NCBI RefSeq assembly: GCF_000336575.1
Contig: NZ_AOPO01000001.1
Coordinates: 372,001-436,000 of the forward strand
Length of the DNA stretch: 64,000 nucleotides
Direction: 5' to 3'
From: Vreelandella titanicae BH1
GTDB taxonomy: Bacteria; Pseudomonadota; Gammaproteobacteria; Pseudomonadales; Halomonadaceae
Shown piece after piece: positions 35,315-45,349 of this stretch. A program made the translations under genes and the position numbers. The notes below the pieces were generated by a model that was not told where the DNA came from, searched no databases, and was given only the letters and a program-made list of their open reading frames with translations. How positions within the stretch are numbered: the first letter of the stretch is position 1; each line of letters starts with the position of its first letter.

Positions 35315-36298
35315 TTAGCGCGTCTTTTCGGCAAGATCAGTCCACGTCTCGACTTGTGCGGGTGTCAGCTCCGTCTGATCGTAAACCGAGCGAGATAACT
35401 CACGAAATCTATCACGCGATTCTGCCGACAATTTTGTTACTTCCACACCATTTTCCCTAAGCTCGTTTAAAACCTTGGGTGTAATATCTTGAAGCCATGC
35501 CCGGTTGGCCTGATTAGCAATACCAACGGATTCATCGACAATACTTCTTTCCTGCTCACTCAGACCCTGGTACCAGTCGTCAGAAACCAGAACCGCACGT
35601 AAAGCGTTCATAACATTAGTATCAGTGTAATAGCTTATGATGTCCGTTTGTCCAAACATAATTGGGACAAGTGAAGTATTAATATAGCCATCGACAATAC
35701 CTGTCTGCATTGCTGCCGCCACCTCTCCCCAGGCAACAATTGTTCCGCTTCCGCCCCAAGCTCTATAGAGCGCGTTTTGTACATCGTCGATGGCACGCAT
35801 CCGCAGGTCGGCCATGTCTTCAGGCTGAGTGACAGCCTTGCGTGTTGTGATAATACCGGAGGGAGGGCCAAGCGGTGCGAGCGTCAATAAACGAACCCCA
35901 GCATGCTTAATATTTTCATTGATGCGTGACAGAACATCACCTTCAGTGAGAGCTCGATCCATGTGGCTCACTCCATCAAAAAGATAAGGCAAACGTACGC
36001 CGAAAATAAACGGATCGATGCGTGCGACTGAATTTACGTCCGACAAAGATACTTCTAGCAGGCCCATTGAAAGTTGGTCGAGTTTTTCTGCCTCTCCCCC
36101 CATAGCATCTCGAGGTATTTCTCGAGCATTTAAGCCGCGCTCTTTGAGAGCTTCAGTAAAATTATGTGCCCAAACATAGGAGCCTGACCTTTCTAAGTCC
36201 GTTGGACTATCCAGAGCAACCTTGATTTCGCTACCAAGAACCGACATAGGAAATGCAATTAGGGCTGACGCCATTGCGAGAATCTTTAGCAATTTCAT
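35315..36298 (-). CDS. TRAP transporter substrate-binding protein (DctP-type)
   Basis: Periplasmic receptor of 327 aa with a cleavable signal peptide (about residues 1-23, MKLLKILAMASALIAFPMSVLGS). The TRAP signature region is LRMRAIDDVQNALYRAWGGSGTIVAWGEVAAAMQTGIVDGYIN near residues 165-205; the arginine in LRMRA is the usual carboxylate-binding residue. The ligand is therefore likely an organic acid, fitting the adjacent amidase. Confidence 0.92.
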   Translation of the reverse strand: MKLLKILAMASALIAFPMSVLGSEIKVALDSPTDLERSGSYVWAHNFTEALKERGLNAREIPRDAMGGEAEKLDQLSMGLLEVSLSDVNSVARIDPFIFGVRLPYLFDGVSHMDRALTEGDVLSRINENIKHAGVRLLTLAPLGPPSGIITTRKAVTQPEDMADLRMRAIDDVQNALYRAWGGSGTIVAWGEVAAAMQTGIVDGYINTSLVPIMFGQTDIISYYTDTNVMNALRAVLVSDDWYQGLSEQERSIVDESVGIANQANRAWLQDITPKVLNELRENGVEVTKLSAESRDRFRELSRSVYDQTELTPAQVETWTDLAEKTR

Positions 36299-36348
36299 AC
36301 AGTGTCTCCATTATGCTTGTTATCGATAGAAGTTGTGATTTTTTTAAT

Positions 36349-37632
36349 CTAGAGCACGTTGAACCCGAATATCCGTGGAAGCAAGAGACTAATATTCGGA
36401 AAAAAGGCAATTATCAACAATATTACTAACTGTATTCCAATAAAGGGTAGTGTTGCTTTAGCAAGGTTCCAGTAATTTATTTTCGCAATCCCCGAAACCA
36501 CAATTAAACATTTCCCAAAAGGAGGTGTTATCAATCCAATACAAAGGTTGAAGCAAACCATAATACCTAGATGTACCGGATTGAAACCTTGTAACAGCGC
36601 TGTAGGCACAAGCAATGGTACGAGTAATGTGAGTGCCACAGGTGTGTCCATGAACATACCGGCAACAAGAAGCACAAAAATAAGTAACAAAAGGTAATTA
36701 TTTCCGGCAAGCCCCATTGAGGCTATCCAGCCTGCCAATAATTGAGGCCAACCCAGCAGTCCTGCAAGATAACTAAGTACTGCGATAGAGCAAATGATAA
36801 TAAAGATAGAGCCTGTTAAACGTGCTGTCGCCTCCACGGCTGAATAGAGCACTTTCCAAGACATCCCTCCCATCGACCAACCTACTAATATAGCCGCAAT
36901 AACAGCAAGTGCTGCGCCTTCAGTTGGAGTTGTAAGCCCAAAGACGATACTGCCAAGGATAATGATGGGTATAGATAAAGCAGGCCACGCTCTTTTAAAG
37001 CTAGCGAACAGTGGAGGAATATCAATAGTGCTACCACCGGGATGATCGTCTCGATGTGCTATCCAGGCATTAAATGCGAAGAGCAAACAGGCCAGTAGCA
37101 AACCAGGCAAAATGCCAGCCACAAAAAGCGCTGCTACGGAGGTGCCTGTTAGCCCTCCGTAAATGATCATAATGATGCTAGGCGGAATAATCGGCCCAAT
37201 CATTGATGAAGCGGCGGTTAGTGCTCCTGCATAATATGGTGGATAACCACGTTCGCGCATAGCTGGAATCAAAGAGTTGGATACAGCTGCTGAATCGGCC
37301 ACCGCGGAACCTGATATACCAGAAAAGAATAGGCTCGTCATAATATTGACATGCCCCAGACCACCTTTGAAACGACCAAGCAGAGCCATAGCAAAATCGA
37401 TCAGAGACCCCATCACACCAGCACGATTCATCAGCTCTCCGGTGAGTATGAACAAGGGCATAGCCATAAAAGCAAAGACATCTAACTGAGCAAAGATACG
37501 TTGAGGAAGTATCGCTATGTATTGCGGATAGCCAGTCGTCAAAAATGCGATGACCGCAGTGGCACCTACTAGATAAGCGAATGCTGTACCCGAAAACAGG
37601 AATACACAAAAAGCTACGATAGCATAGGCCAT
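36349..37632 (-). CDS. TRAP transporter large permease (DctM-type)
   Basis: A 427-aa protein with about twelve helices, forming the transport channel. It shows ALTAASSMIGPIIPPSIIMIIYGGLTGTS near residue 145-175 and MFMDTPVALTLLVPLLVPTA plus LCIGLITPPFGKCL near the C-terminus, all typical of DctM. Part of the block transcribed away from paaA. Confidence 0.93.
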   Translation of the reverse strand: MAYAIVAFCVFLFSGTAFAYLVGATAVIAFLTTGYPQYIAILPQRIFAQLDVFAFMAMPLFILTGELMNRAGVMGSLIDFAMALLGRFKGGLGHVNIMTSLFFSGISGSAVADSAAVSNSLIPAMRERGYPPYYAGALTAASSMIGPIIPPSIIMIIYGGLTGTSVAALFVAGILPGLLLACLLFAFNAWIAHRDDHPGGSTIDIPPLFASFKRAWPALSIPIIILGSIVFGLTTPTEGAALAVIAAILVGWSMGGMSWKVLYSAVEATARLTGSIFIIICSIAVLSYLAGLLGWPQLLAGWIASMGLAGNNYLLLLIFVLLVAGMFMDTPVALTLLVPLLVPTALLQGFNPVHLGIMVCFNLCIGLITPPFGKCLIVVSGIAKINYWNLAKATLPFIGIQLVILLIIAFFPNISLLLPRIFGFNVL

Positions 37633-37779
37633 ACAAGGCTCCGAAGGCGTTGCTACTAACAGAACTTATACTTGTCTTTATTTGAGAATACTCAGTGATG
37701 TGAAGGCAGACAAATGACAAATTACTCTCTTCGTATAACCAAACAGTAATACGAAGAGAGCGCTTCACTTTATTCTGAC

Positions 37780-38736
37780 TCAATGGGAAGTAAAACGAGA
37801 CTGGTGGCTTGCCTGCTCCAGGCATTCTTGAAATAGCTTGCTAGTTGCATTAGAGGAATTGCTTCTCCAATAGCAGTAGGCTTCCGAAAGAATTTCATCA
37901 AATTGCAACGGCAGGATACTTAGATCTCCCTTTCCCGCATGATGTCTGGCCAACCACTCAGGCATGAGGCTGATGAACGGAGCGATCCGCATCAGCTCAA
38001 AGTTGAGCAGTAGTGATGTAGATTCGATATAACTGGAAGGGAATGCTAAACCGGCTTTGGCAAGGCATGTGTCAACGGCCTGCCTCGCTAATGACCCTTC
38101 TGCGGGGCTAATCCATGGCCAAGCTACAACGTCTTTCCATTCGATTGTTGCTCGCACCGCAAGCGGGTGCTGAGAGCCGGCTACCACCAGGATAGGTTCC
38201 TTTAATATCGAGGTTTTACTGATACCCTCGCGAAAGAAAGGCTCCCATGCCCGAGCTATCAAGATATCTAGATTGCCATTTTCCAGCAGAGGTAATAGCT
38301 GATTAAAGTGGCCTTCAGTGATAGAAACGACTGCAGAAGGAGCAATTACCTTGAGCCGCTTAATGGCCTCTGGCAACAGTGTCGGTGCAAGTGAGGCGAC
38401 CACACCCACTACAACGTGGCCTCCTAACCCCCGGTGGACAGCATCGACATCAAATTCAGCCCTTTCAATTAATTGTACGATTTCAGTCGCATGGGCTGCC
38501 AACCTTTCGCCGATAGGGGTGAAAACAACGCGGTTACCTTGCCTTTGAATGATTGGGCTGTTCAGGGAACGCTCAATCTCACCGATTTGCTTAGAAATCG
38601 CCGGTTGAGTCACGTTCATTGCTTTCGCCACATGACTGACCTGCCCCAACTGGGCAAGCATGGCAATGATCCGGAGGTGTCTGAGCTTCAAATCATGTTT
38701 AAAGAATTTCTTAATATCTTGTTGTGTTTCGAGCAT
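37780..38736 (-). CDS. LysR-family transcriptional regulator
   Basis: A 318-aa LysR protein: the N-terminal helix-turn-helix is LRIIAMLAQLGQVSHVAKAMNVTQPAISKQIGEIERSL (about 20-58), followed by the ligand-binding fold from VVVGVVASLAPTLLPEAI on. AAGGTAG lies 5 nt before the ATG. It is the first gene of the opposite-strand block and probably controls the TRAP, amidase and RidA genes, which is unusual in that LysR genes are more often divergent from their targets. Confidence 0.9.
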   Translation of the reverse strand: MLETQQDIKKFFKHDLKLRHLRIIAMLAQLGQVSHVAKAMNVTQPAISKQIGEIERSLNSPIIQRQGNRVVFTPIGERLAAHATEIVQLIERAEFDVDAVHRGLGGHVVVGVVASLAPTLLPEAIKRLKVIAPSAVVSITEGHFNQLLPLLENGNLDILIARAWEPFFREGISKTSILKEPILVVAGSQHPLAVRATIEWKDVVAWPWISPAEGSLARQAVDTCLAKAGLAFPSSYIESTSLLLNFELMRIAPFISLMPEWLARHHAGKGDLSILPLQFDEILSEAYCYWRSNSSNATSKLFQECLEQASHQSRFTSH

Positions 38737-38907
38737 ACAGCTACCTTGTTTTTCTCATTGCAATGACCCGCATCGGCGAAGAGCATTTCACAACAGGTTA
38801 GCAGCGCTGACTCACTTTCTGTTTTACCAACAGAAGTGACACAGCATGCAACATCCTGGCAACCACTATAGACCTGACGATACCAGGCTCCCACCGCCGT
38901 GAATTGA

Positions 38908-39123
38908 TCACGAGTCTACGCCGTCCCCCACGTTAAAGGGCTGGAAATTCAAAGCAGCCAGGCAAGTATTCCACTGAAATTTAGCGCCACAAGTAACGGC
39001 AGCGCCAGCCCTTGTTAGAGCCTTACTTTCGATCCGACTGTTCAGGCCGCACCTAGCGTCCACAAAAGAGGTTCTGCATATTAGCGTAAATAATTTTTCC
39101 CTCTGCAGGCATTTTTGAATCAC
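38908..39123 (-). CDS. Small open frame of unknown nature at the island boundary
   Basis: Encodes 71 residues, Cys- and Arg-rich (for example TLICRTSFVDARCGLNSRIES). I do not recognise a domain. The composition and the lack of a ribosome site argue for a decayed fragment, perhaps of mobile DNA, and not a working gene. It lies just at the junction between the inserted block and paaA. Confidence 0.2.
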   Translation of the reverse strand: MIQKCLQREKLFTLICRTSFVDARCGLNSRIESKALTRAGAAVTCGAKFQWNTCLAALNFQPFNVGDGVDS

Positions 39124-39189
39124 TTTTTTTAGCTATTTTTTTCCTTTTAAGGCCAAGCCCTATCTACATCTATTATCACAAAGTATTAA

Positions 39190-39233
39190 AGTGATACATA
39201 AAAATACCTATTGATAAAATATTTCGTATCACT
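39190..39233. promoter_or_regulatory. PaaX operator candidate of paaA
   Basis: Perfect inverted arms AGTGATAC (39190-39197) and GTATCACT (39226-39233). Counted as TGATAC-N28-GTATCA, this resembles the TGATTC-N27-GAATCA arrangement I recall for Escherichia coli PaaX. The arms flank the minus-35 and end against the minus-10 of the paaA promoter, a good place for repression. Confidence 0.6.
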
Positions 39234-39238
39234 ATACT
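39211..39238 (+). promoter_or_regulatory. Sigma-70 promoter of paaABCDE
   Basis: TTGATA (39211-39216), 16-nt spacer, TATACT (39233-39238). The layout is the same as at paaG (TTGATG, 16 nt, TATACT). It starts the operon about 45 nt before the paaA ATG. Confidence 0.65.
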
Positions 39239-39289
39239 TTAGGAAAAATAAGCCACACTCCCTGATATATCGACGCCGCGGAGGTCTCT

Positions 39290-40276
39290 ATGTACGCGCA
39301 GCTCGTTGAAACCGGTTCTAACAAACTCAAAACGCTCGATGAGATGAGCCCTGAGGAACGCCAGTTCCAGGAGCGCATCAATGATGAAATTAAAATAGAA
39401 CCCAAGAACTGGATGCCGGACGCCTACCGCAAGACCTTGATCCGCCAGATCTCGCAACACGCCCACTCAGAAATCGTCGGTATGCTGCCGGAAGGTAACT
39501 GGCTGACACGGGCGCCAACCCTCAAGCGCAAGCTGCAGCTAATGGCCAAAATTCAGGATGAGGCAGGGCACGGCCTGTACCTCTATAGCTCTATGGAAAC
39601 CCTGGGTGCCGACCGCGACGAAGAGATCGACAAACTCCACGATGGCCGCGCCAAGTACTCCAGCATCTTCAACTACCCAACACTCAATTGGGCTGATATG
39701 GGCACCATAGGTTGGCTGGTCGATGGCGCTGCCATCGTCAATCAGGTACCGCTACAGCGCACCTCTTACGGGCCCTATGCACGCGCCATGATTCGCGTGT
39801 GTAAGGAAGAGAGCTTCCACCAGCGCCAGGGGTATCAGATTCTGCTGACCATGATGCAAGAGGGCACCGACGACCAGAAAGCCATGGTGCAGGACTCTAT
39901 TAACCGCTTCTGGTGGCCAGCACTGATGATGTTCGGCCCGTCCGACGAAAACTCTCCTAACAGTGCCCAGTCGATGGCCTGGAAGATCAAGCGCCACAGC
40001 AACGATGAGCTGCGCCAGCGCTTCCTCGACCAAACCGTACCGCAGCTAGAGCTGCTGGGCTGCACCGCTCCTGATCCGGATCTCAAATATAACCAAGAGA
40101 CCGGCCACTACGAGTTCGGTGAAATCGATTGGCAAGAGTTCTTCGATGTGGTCAAGGGCAACGGCCCCTGCAACCGCGAGCGCATCGAAGCACGCCGCAG
40201 CGCCATCGATAACGGCGCCTGGGTACGTGAAGCCGCCGTGGCCCACGCAGCCAAGCGTCAGCACCGAGCAGCCTGA
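39290..40276 (+). CDS. paaA: Ring 1,2-phenylacetyl-CoA epoxidase, catalytic subunit PaaA
   Basis: Diiron monooxygenase subunit that forms the ring epoxide of phenylacetyl-CoA. The 328-aa protein has the ligand pairs in [14 protein letters not shown] (near 92-105) and [13 protein letters not shown] (near 175-187), the ExxH arrangement of bacterial multicomponent oxygenases. GGAGG stands 6 nt before the ATG. First gene of paaABCDE. Confidence 0.97.
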   Translation: MYAQLVETGSNKLKTLDEMSPEERQFQERINDEIKIEPKNWMPDAYRKTLIRQISQHAHSEIVGMLPEGNWLTRAPTLKRKLQLMAKIQDEAGHGLYLYSSMETLGADRDEEIDKLHDGRAKYSSIFNYPTLNWADMGTIGWLVDGAAIVNQVPLQRTSYGPYARAMIRVCKEESFHQRQGYQILLTMMQEGTDDQKAMVQDSINRFWWPALMMFGPSDENSPNSAQSMAWKIKRHSNDELRQRFLDQTVPQLELLGCTAPDPDLKYNQETGHYEFGEIDWQEFFDVVKGNGPCNRERIEARRSAIDNGAWVREAAVAHAAKRQHRAA

Positions 40277-40364
40277 ACCGGCCTCGCCTGCTTGGGCACC
40301 AATGAAAAGCAATAACTCAATTTTTAGAACCCTATTTTTAAAACGCTATCTTTTAAAACAACAT

Positions 40365-40387
40365 GGAGTCTTGCGAGACGAGACTCC
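40365..40387 (+). other. Stem-loop between paaA and paaB
   Basis: GGAGTC (40365-40370) pairs with GACTCC (40382-40387) in a 133-nt AT-rich spacer. There is no T-run. It could adjust the paaA to paaBCDE ratio as a processing or attenuation site. Confidence 0.35.
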
Positions 40388-40409
40388 TCTGACCACTGAG
40401 GCTTTTCTC

Positions 40410-40691
40410 ATGGCTGACTGGCCCCTCTTTGAAGTTTTTATACGCAGCAAACACGGCCTTAACCACAAGCACGTCGGCAGTGTGCATGCAGCCGACCGCC
40501 GCATGGCAATCGAAAACGCCCGTGAGCTGTACACCCGTCGCAATGAAGGGGTGAGCATCTGGGTGGTTCCGGCCAGCGAAATCACCGCCTCGTCTCCCGA
40601 TGAGAAAGAGCCGCTGTTCGACCCGTCTAACGATAAGGTCTATCGCCACGCATCCTTCTACAAACTTCCGAAAGAAGTCGGCCACATGTAA
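40410..40691 (+). CDS. paaB: Phenylacetyl-CoA epoxidase subunit PaaB
   Basis: Small 93-aa subunit of the epoxidase complex. The start MADWPLFEVFIRSKHGLNHKHVGSVHAAD is characteristic. The frame is open upstream to 40119, but the ATG at 40410 with GAGG 9 nt before it gives the family length. Ends 11 nt before paaC. Confidence 0.95.
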   Translation: MADWPLFEVFIRSKHGLNHKHVGSVHAADRRMAIENARELYTRRNEGVSIWVVPASEITASSPDEKEPLFDPSNDKVYRHASFYKLPKEVGHM

Positions 40692-40702
40692 GGGAGGCTG
40701 TG

Positions 40703-41512
40703 ATGCAAAACATGGCTCAAAAGAAACAACCCCCGTTGATCGATTACCTGCTGCGCCTTGGCGACAACGCCTTGGTACTCGGCCAGCGCCACGCACAACT
40801 GTGTGGCAAGGCACCAGCGCTGGAAGAGGAGCTGGCCTTAATGAACGTGGGTCTCGACCTCTTCGGTCAGGCACGCAACTGGCTGGGCTATGTGTCTGAA
40901 CTGCTGGCTGCTGAACTGATGGCATCTGAACTAGTGGCTGACAAGATCGATGCCGACCACCTGGCCTTTCGCCGCGACGCTCAGGACTTCCGTAACCTGT
41001 TGCTCGTCGAACAGCCCAACGGTGACTTCGCCGACATCATGGGGCGCCAGTTCCTGTTCGATGCCTGGCACGTACACCTGCTTGATGGGCTGACTCACGC
41101 CAGCGACCCACGCATTGCTGAAGTGGCCGCCAAGTCGCTTAAGGAAGCAACGTACCACCTACGTCGCTCCTCTGAATGGGTGATTCGCCTGGGCGATGGC
41201 ACGGAAGAGAGCCACACCCGCATGCAGCGAGCGCTCGACAACCTCTGGCAGTTCACCGGTGAGCTACTGCAGGGCGACGAGATTGATCAGGCCATGTTAG
41301 AAGCTGGCATCGCGCCTGACCTGGAAACCGTTGCCACTCGCTGGAAAGCCACCGTGGAAGAGGTGCTTGAAGAAGCCACGCTGGAGCGGCCTTCTTACGA
41401 CGCCTGGATGTATACCGGCGGCAAAGTCGGACATCACACCGAGCACCTGGGCTTTCTGTTGGCGGAAATGCAATATCTGCCGAGGGCATATCCCGATGCG
41501 ACCGTCTGGTAA
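40703..41512 (+). CDS. paaC: Phenylacetyl-CoA epoxidase subunit PaaC
   Basis: Structural ferritin-like partner of PaaA, 269 aa, with LGDNALVLGQRHAQLCGKAPALEEELALMNVGLDLFGQARNWLGY near residues 15-60. A GTG one codon upstream is possible; the ATG has GGGAGG 5 nt before it. Its last codons overlap the paaD start. Confidence 0.95.
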   Translation: MQNMAQKKQPPLIDYLLRLGDNALVLGQRHAQLCGKAPALEEELALMNVGLDLFGQARNWLGYVSELLAAELMASELVADKIDADHLAFRRDAQDFRNLLLVEQPNGDFADIMGRQFLFDAWHVHLLDGLTHASDPRIAEVAAKSLKEATYHLRRSSEWVIRLGDGTEESHTRMQRALDNLWQFTGELLQGDEIDQAMLEAGIAPDLETVATRWKATVEEVLEEATLERPSYDAWMYTGGKVGHHTEHLGFLLAEMQYLPRAYPDATVW

Positions 41513-42095
41513 CCATCCGTCTGCGTCTAGCGATGACAGGCTTACCGATGACTGGCCTTCCAGCGACTTGATCGGCAGCGACCGCAGCGGGCTGCCGCCC
41601 GCCGGTGACGAAGGCGATGTCAACGCCGTGCTGGCTGTACTACAGGAAGTGCCCGACCCAGAAGTGCCTGTGGTCAGTGTGGTTGAGCTGGGCATTGTGC
41701 GCGATATCACTTGGCTTGATGGACGGCTGGTGGTCAATGTAACCCCAACATACTCCGGCTGCCCGGCCACAGAAGTTATCGAACAGCATATCCATGAAGC
41801 GTTGGTGGCCGCTGGCTACGCAGACCCGCTGATCCAGCGCCGCCTATCACCCGCCTGGACTACCGACTGGTTGACGGACGCCGGTCGCGAAAACCTGCGT
41901 GCTTACGGCATCGCGCCACCTGTAGGAAGTGCTAGCAAGCGCAGCCTGACCGGCCAGTCTGACCCGGTAGTGCCCTGCCCTTTATGTGGCAGCAACGCGA
42001 CCGAACGCGTCAGCGAATTCGGCTCTACGGCTTGCAAGGCGCTCTACCGCTGTCGCGATTGCCTGGAGCCTTTCGATTATTTCAAGTGTCTGTAA
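41496..42095 (+). CDS. paaD: Phenylacetate degradation maturation factor PaaD (MIP18-like)
   Basis: Helps metal-centre assembly in the epoxidase system. The 199-aa protein has an N-terminal linker of about 35 residues, a MIP18/DUF59 domain (EVPDPEVPVVSVVELGIVRDI and VNVTPTYSGCPATEVIEQHI) and a C-terminal zinc-like site CPLCGS...STACKALYRCRDCLEPF. The ATG at 41496 lies inside the end of paaC with GAGGG upstream; it is about 30 residues longer than E. coli PaaD. Confidence 0.92.
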   Translation: MRPSGNHPSASSDDRLTDDWPSSDLIGSDRSGLPPAGDEGDVNAVLAVLQEVPDPEVPVVSVVELGIVRDITWLDGRLVVNVTPTYSGCPATEVIEQHIHEALVAAGYADPLIQRRLSPAWTTDWLTDAGRENLRAYGIAPPVGSASKRSLTGQSDPVVPCPLCGSNATERVSEFGSTACKALYRCRDCLEPFDYFKCL

Positions 42096-42114
42096 AACGA
42101 CGAGACCATTTCCC

Positions 42115-43197
42115 ATGAGCCGATTTCACGCCCTGACCGTCAAGGATGTTCGCAAGGAAACCCATGATGCCGTTTCCATTGCTTTCGACGTTCCCGATGA
42201 CCTGCTGGACGCCTTTCGCTTTACCCAAGGGCAGTACCTGACTCTACGTCGCGACATCGAAGGTGAGGATGTCCGTCGTTCCTACTCGATTTGCACCGGT
42301 GTCCACGAACATGAGCTGAGAGTCGCCGTCAAGCTGGTGCCGAGCGGCAGTTTCTCCACCTTTGCCAACCAGCACTTGCAGCCCGGCGACAGCCTGGAAG
42401 TGATGCCGCCCCAGGGCAAGTTCTTCGTGCCTCTCGACCCCAGCCGTGAAGGACACTATTTGGCGGTGACCGCTGGCAGTGGCGTCACACCGATCATGTC
42501 GATTGTTTCCACCACCCTGGAAAGCGAGCCAAAGAGCCGCTTTACCGTAATCTATGGCAACCGTTCTACCACGGGGACGCTGTTTCGCGAACGCCTTCAG
42601 GATCTCAAGGATCGCTACCTGGAACGCCTCAACATCATTTATGTGTTCAGCCGCGAACAACAGGAAATCGATCTTTACAACGGCCGGATCGACGCCGACA
42701 AATGCAACGCCCTGTTTGACCGCTGGGTAGACGTATCCAAGCTCGACGCCGCGTTTATCTGTGGCCCGCAAGAAATGACCGAGATCGTGCGTGGTGTTCT
42801 GACCCAACATGGAATGCCGAAGGAAAAAGTGCACTTCGAGCTGTTTACTACCGGGCTACCGACAGCAGGCGCCAAGCGCCGCCAGGCGACGAAAGCGGCC
42901 CAGGTGAAAGCAGAAACCTCGCATATCAAAGTGATCATCGACGGCCGCACCATTGAATACGAGCTGCCCCGCAATACCCAGAGCATTCTGGACGCAGGTA
43001 ACGAGCACGGCGCGGATATCCCTTTCTCATGCAAGGCTGGGGTGTGCTCTACCTGTAAATCAAAGGTCATCGAAGGCGAGGTGGAAATGGACGCCAATTA
43101 CGCCCTGGAAGATTACGAAATCGATGCCGGCTACGTGCTGTCCTGCCAGTGCTATCCGATCAGCGACAGGGTGGTGCTTGACTATGACGAGGTATAA
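42115..43197 (+). CDS. paaE: Phenylacetyl-CoA epoxidase reductase subunit PaaE
   Basis: NADPH-dependent reductase that supplies electrons to PaaA. The 360-aa protein has an FAD domain (EDVRRSYSICTGVH near 45-58), a nucleotide domain (VTAGSGVTPIMSIVSTTLE near 117-135) and a C-terminal plant-type 2Fe-2S domain (SCKAGVCSTCKSKV and LSCQCYP). The frame is open from 41986, but the ATG at 42115 starts at the proper MSRFHALTV. Confidence 0.96.
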   Translation: MSRFHALTVKDVRKETHDAVSIAFDVPDDLLDAFRFTQGQYLTLRRDIEGEDVRRSYSICTGVHEHELRVAVKLVPSGSFSTFANQHLQPGDSLEVMPPQGKFFVPLDPSREGHYLAVTAGSGVTPIMSIVSTTLESEPKSRFTVIYGNRSTTGTLFRERLQDLKDRYLERLNIIYVFSREQQEIDLYNGRIDADKCNALFDRWVDVSKLDAAFICGPQEMTEIVRGVLTQHGMPKEKVHFELFTTGLPTAGAKRRQATKAAQVKAETSHIKVIIDGRTIEYELPRNTQSILDAGNEHGADIPFSCKAGVCSTCKSKVIEGEVEMDANYALEDYEIDAGYVLSCQCYPISDRVVLDYDEV

Positions 43198-43266
43198 ACC
43201 CTAACCCACCTACTTCCAGGCCGGCGACCGCGTCGGCTTAGTCTATGTTTTGCGGGAGAACGCTCA

Positions 43267-45309
43267 ATGCCAGTTTTACAGAGTTACATCGCAGGCCAGT
43301 GGTTCGGAAAGACCGAGTCCAAAGCACTGATTAGCGCCATTAACGGCACAACCGTTGCGCATACTCACCAAGAAGAGATCAACTTCCGTGAAGCGGTGGC
43401 GTATGCCCGCAACACCGGTGTGAGAAATATGCTGGCATTGGATTTCCAGCAGCGGGCCGCCATTCTTAAAGCGCTGGCCGCCTATATCCAAGAGCGTAAG
43501 CGTGAGCTGTATGCCATCTCTCACCACACTGGCTGCACCAAGGCCGACTCCTGGATCGACATCGACGGCGGTTTCGGCACCCTATTTACCTACGCCTCCA
43601 CGGGCCGCAAAGAACTGCCCTCCGGCAATGTGGCCCATGAAGGCCCGGTGACCCAACTAGGTAAGGATAACCACTTCAATGGCACCCATATTCTGGTGCC
43701 CCGCCGCGGCGTCTCTGTGCACATCAATGCGTTTAACTTTCCCATATGGGGCATGCTGGAGAAGTTCGCGCCTGCCTTTTTGGCAGGCATGCCGTGTATC
43801 TTCAAACCGGCAACCGCCACTAGCTACCTGACCGAAGCAGCCGTGCGTGTCATCAACGACTCAGGCCTTCTGCCGGAAGGGGCGCTGCAACTGGTTATCG
43901 GCGGGGCCGGTGATTTACTGGATCACCTGGAAGAGCAGGACTTTGTCACCTTTACCGGCTCGGCAAACACCGCTCTCAAATTAAAAAGCCACCCTAACAT
44001 CATGGCGAAGAGCATCCCGTTCAACGCCGAGGCGGACTCGCTCAACAGCGCCATCATGGCCCCGGATGTTAGCCCGGAAGACGAAGAGTTCGAAATCTTT
44101 GCCAAAGAAGTGGTCAAGGAGATGACCGCCAAGGCAGGTCAGAAATGTACCGCGATCCGCCGAATTTTAGTGCCTGCCGAGCATCTGGATGCATTGGCGA
44201 ACACACTTAAGTCGCGGCTTGCCAACATTGTGGTCGGTGATCCTCATGAAGAAGGCGTACGCATGGGCGCGCTCTCTTCCCGTGACCAATTGAGAGACGT
44301 TAACCACGCAATTGAACAACTGCTAGAGACTAGTGAGTGCGTCTTCGGCAGAGACGGCAGCTTTAAGCCTGTCGGCCAGGGTGTTGAAAACGGCGCCTTC
44401 ATTACTCCCCACTTGCTGATCAATCGTAACCCGTTGAACGACGGCGGCGCTCACGACATTGAAGCCTTTGGCCCCGTCGCGACGCTAATGCCCTACAGCG
44501 GCATCGACGAAGCCCTGACCATCGCCGCCAAGGGCAAGGGCAGCTTAGTGACCACGCTGACCACGAAAGACCCTGCCATTGCGGCTGAAATGATCCCCAT
44601 TCTGGCCGCCCATCACGGCCGCCTGCAGATTCTGGATGCTCAGGCGTCAAAGGAATCCACTGGCCACGGCTCTCCGCTACCGATGCTCAAGCATGGCGGG
44701 CCCGGCCGCGCAGGCGGTGGCGAGGAACTCGGCGGCATTCGTGCGGTTCACCACTATCTACAGCGCACCGCCATCCAGGGCTCTCCGAGCATGCTCGCGG
44801 CAGTCACAAAGGAATATGTGCGTGGCGCCAAGGTGATCGAGACTGACGTCCACCCGTTCCGCCGCCATTTCGACGACCTGCAGGTTGGGGAGTCACTGTT
44901 AACCCACCGCCGCACCGTCACTGAAGCCGACATCGTCAATTTTGGCTGCCTTTCCGGCGACCACTTCTATATGCACTTCGACGACATTGCCGCCAAAGAG
45001 ACCCAGTTCGGCCAGCGCATTGCCCACGGCTACTTTGTGCTGTCTGCCGCTGCGGGTCTATTCGTTTACCCAGGCGAAGGCCCCGTACTGGCTAACTACG
45101 GCCTGGATACACTGCGCTTTATTACACCTGTGTTGGTCGGCGACACTATCCGCGCCCGCCTAACCTGCAAGCGCAAGATTGATCAGGGCCGAACTTCTCC
45201 CGATGGGCACCCACAAGGCGTGGTGATGTGGGACGTAGCGGTGACCAATCAACATGATGAACTGGTCGCCAGCTACGACATTTTAACGCTGGTCGCGAAG
45301 CGGCAGTAA
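43267..45309 (+). CDS. paaZ: Oxepin-CoA hydrolase / 3-oxo-5,6-dehydrosuberyl-CoA semialdehyde dehydrogenase PaaZ
   Basis: Bifunctional ring-opening enzyme, 680 aa. The N-terminal aldehyde dehydrogenase domain (about 1-520) has the cofactor-binding [12 protein letters not shown] stretch, NAEADSLN with the active-site glutamate, and the nucleophile in [10 protein letters not shown] near 295. The C-terminal MaoC-type hydratase domain (about 530-680) has [36 protein letters not shown]. It ends the plus-strand paa unit before a strong terminator. Confidence 0.96.
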   Translation: MPVLQSYIAGQWFGKTESKALISAINGTTVAHTHQEEINFREAVAYARNTGVRNMLALDFQQRAAILKALAAYIQERKRELYAISHHTGCTKADSWIDIDGGFGTLFTYASTGRKELPSGNVAHEGPVTQLGKDNHFNGTHILVPRRGVSVHINAFNFPIWGMLEKFAPAFLAGMPCIFKPATATSYLTEAAVRVINDSGLLPEGALQLVIGGAGDLLDHLEEQDFVTFTGSANTALKLKSHPNIMAKSIPFNAEADSLNSAIMAPDVSPEDEEFEIFAKEVVKEMTAKAGQKCTAIRRILVPAEHLDALANTLKSRLANIVVGDPHEEGVRMGALSSRDQLRDVNHAIEQLLETSECVFGRDGSFKPVGQGVENGAFITPHLLINRNPLNDGGAHDIEAFGPVATLMPYSGIDEALTIAAKGKGSLVTTLTTKDPAIAAEMIPILAAHHGRLQILDAQASKESTGHGSPLPMLKHGGPGRAGGGEELGGIRAVHHYLQRTAIQGSPSMLAAVTKEYVRGAKVIETDVHPFRRHFDDLQVGESLLTHRRTVTEADIVNFGCLSGDHFYMHFDDIAAKETQFGQRIAHGYFVLSAAAGLFVYPGEGPVLANYGLDTLRFITPVLVGDTIRARLTCKRKIDQGRTSPDGHPQGVVMWDVAVTNQHDELVASYDILTLVAKRQ

Positions 45310-45349
45310 CGCCCCAGCCGATACAACCAGACAAAAATGTAATACAAAA

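Larger units (their letters stand above)
38737..39289. other. Boundary region between the inserted block and paaA
   Basis: A 553-nt stretch. It holds the LysR upstream region, an unexplained minus-strand open frame at 38908-39123, and the paaA promoter with PaaX box (39190-39238). No tRNA, integrase or clear target-site duplication is seen at this junction. Confidence 0.5.

Noticed and set aside
32504..39289. Prophage or integrative element with att sites for the block between paaK and paaA
   Set aside because: No integrase, tRNA, direct-repeat ends or phage genes are visible; only composition and orientation suggest transfer.
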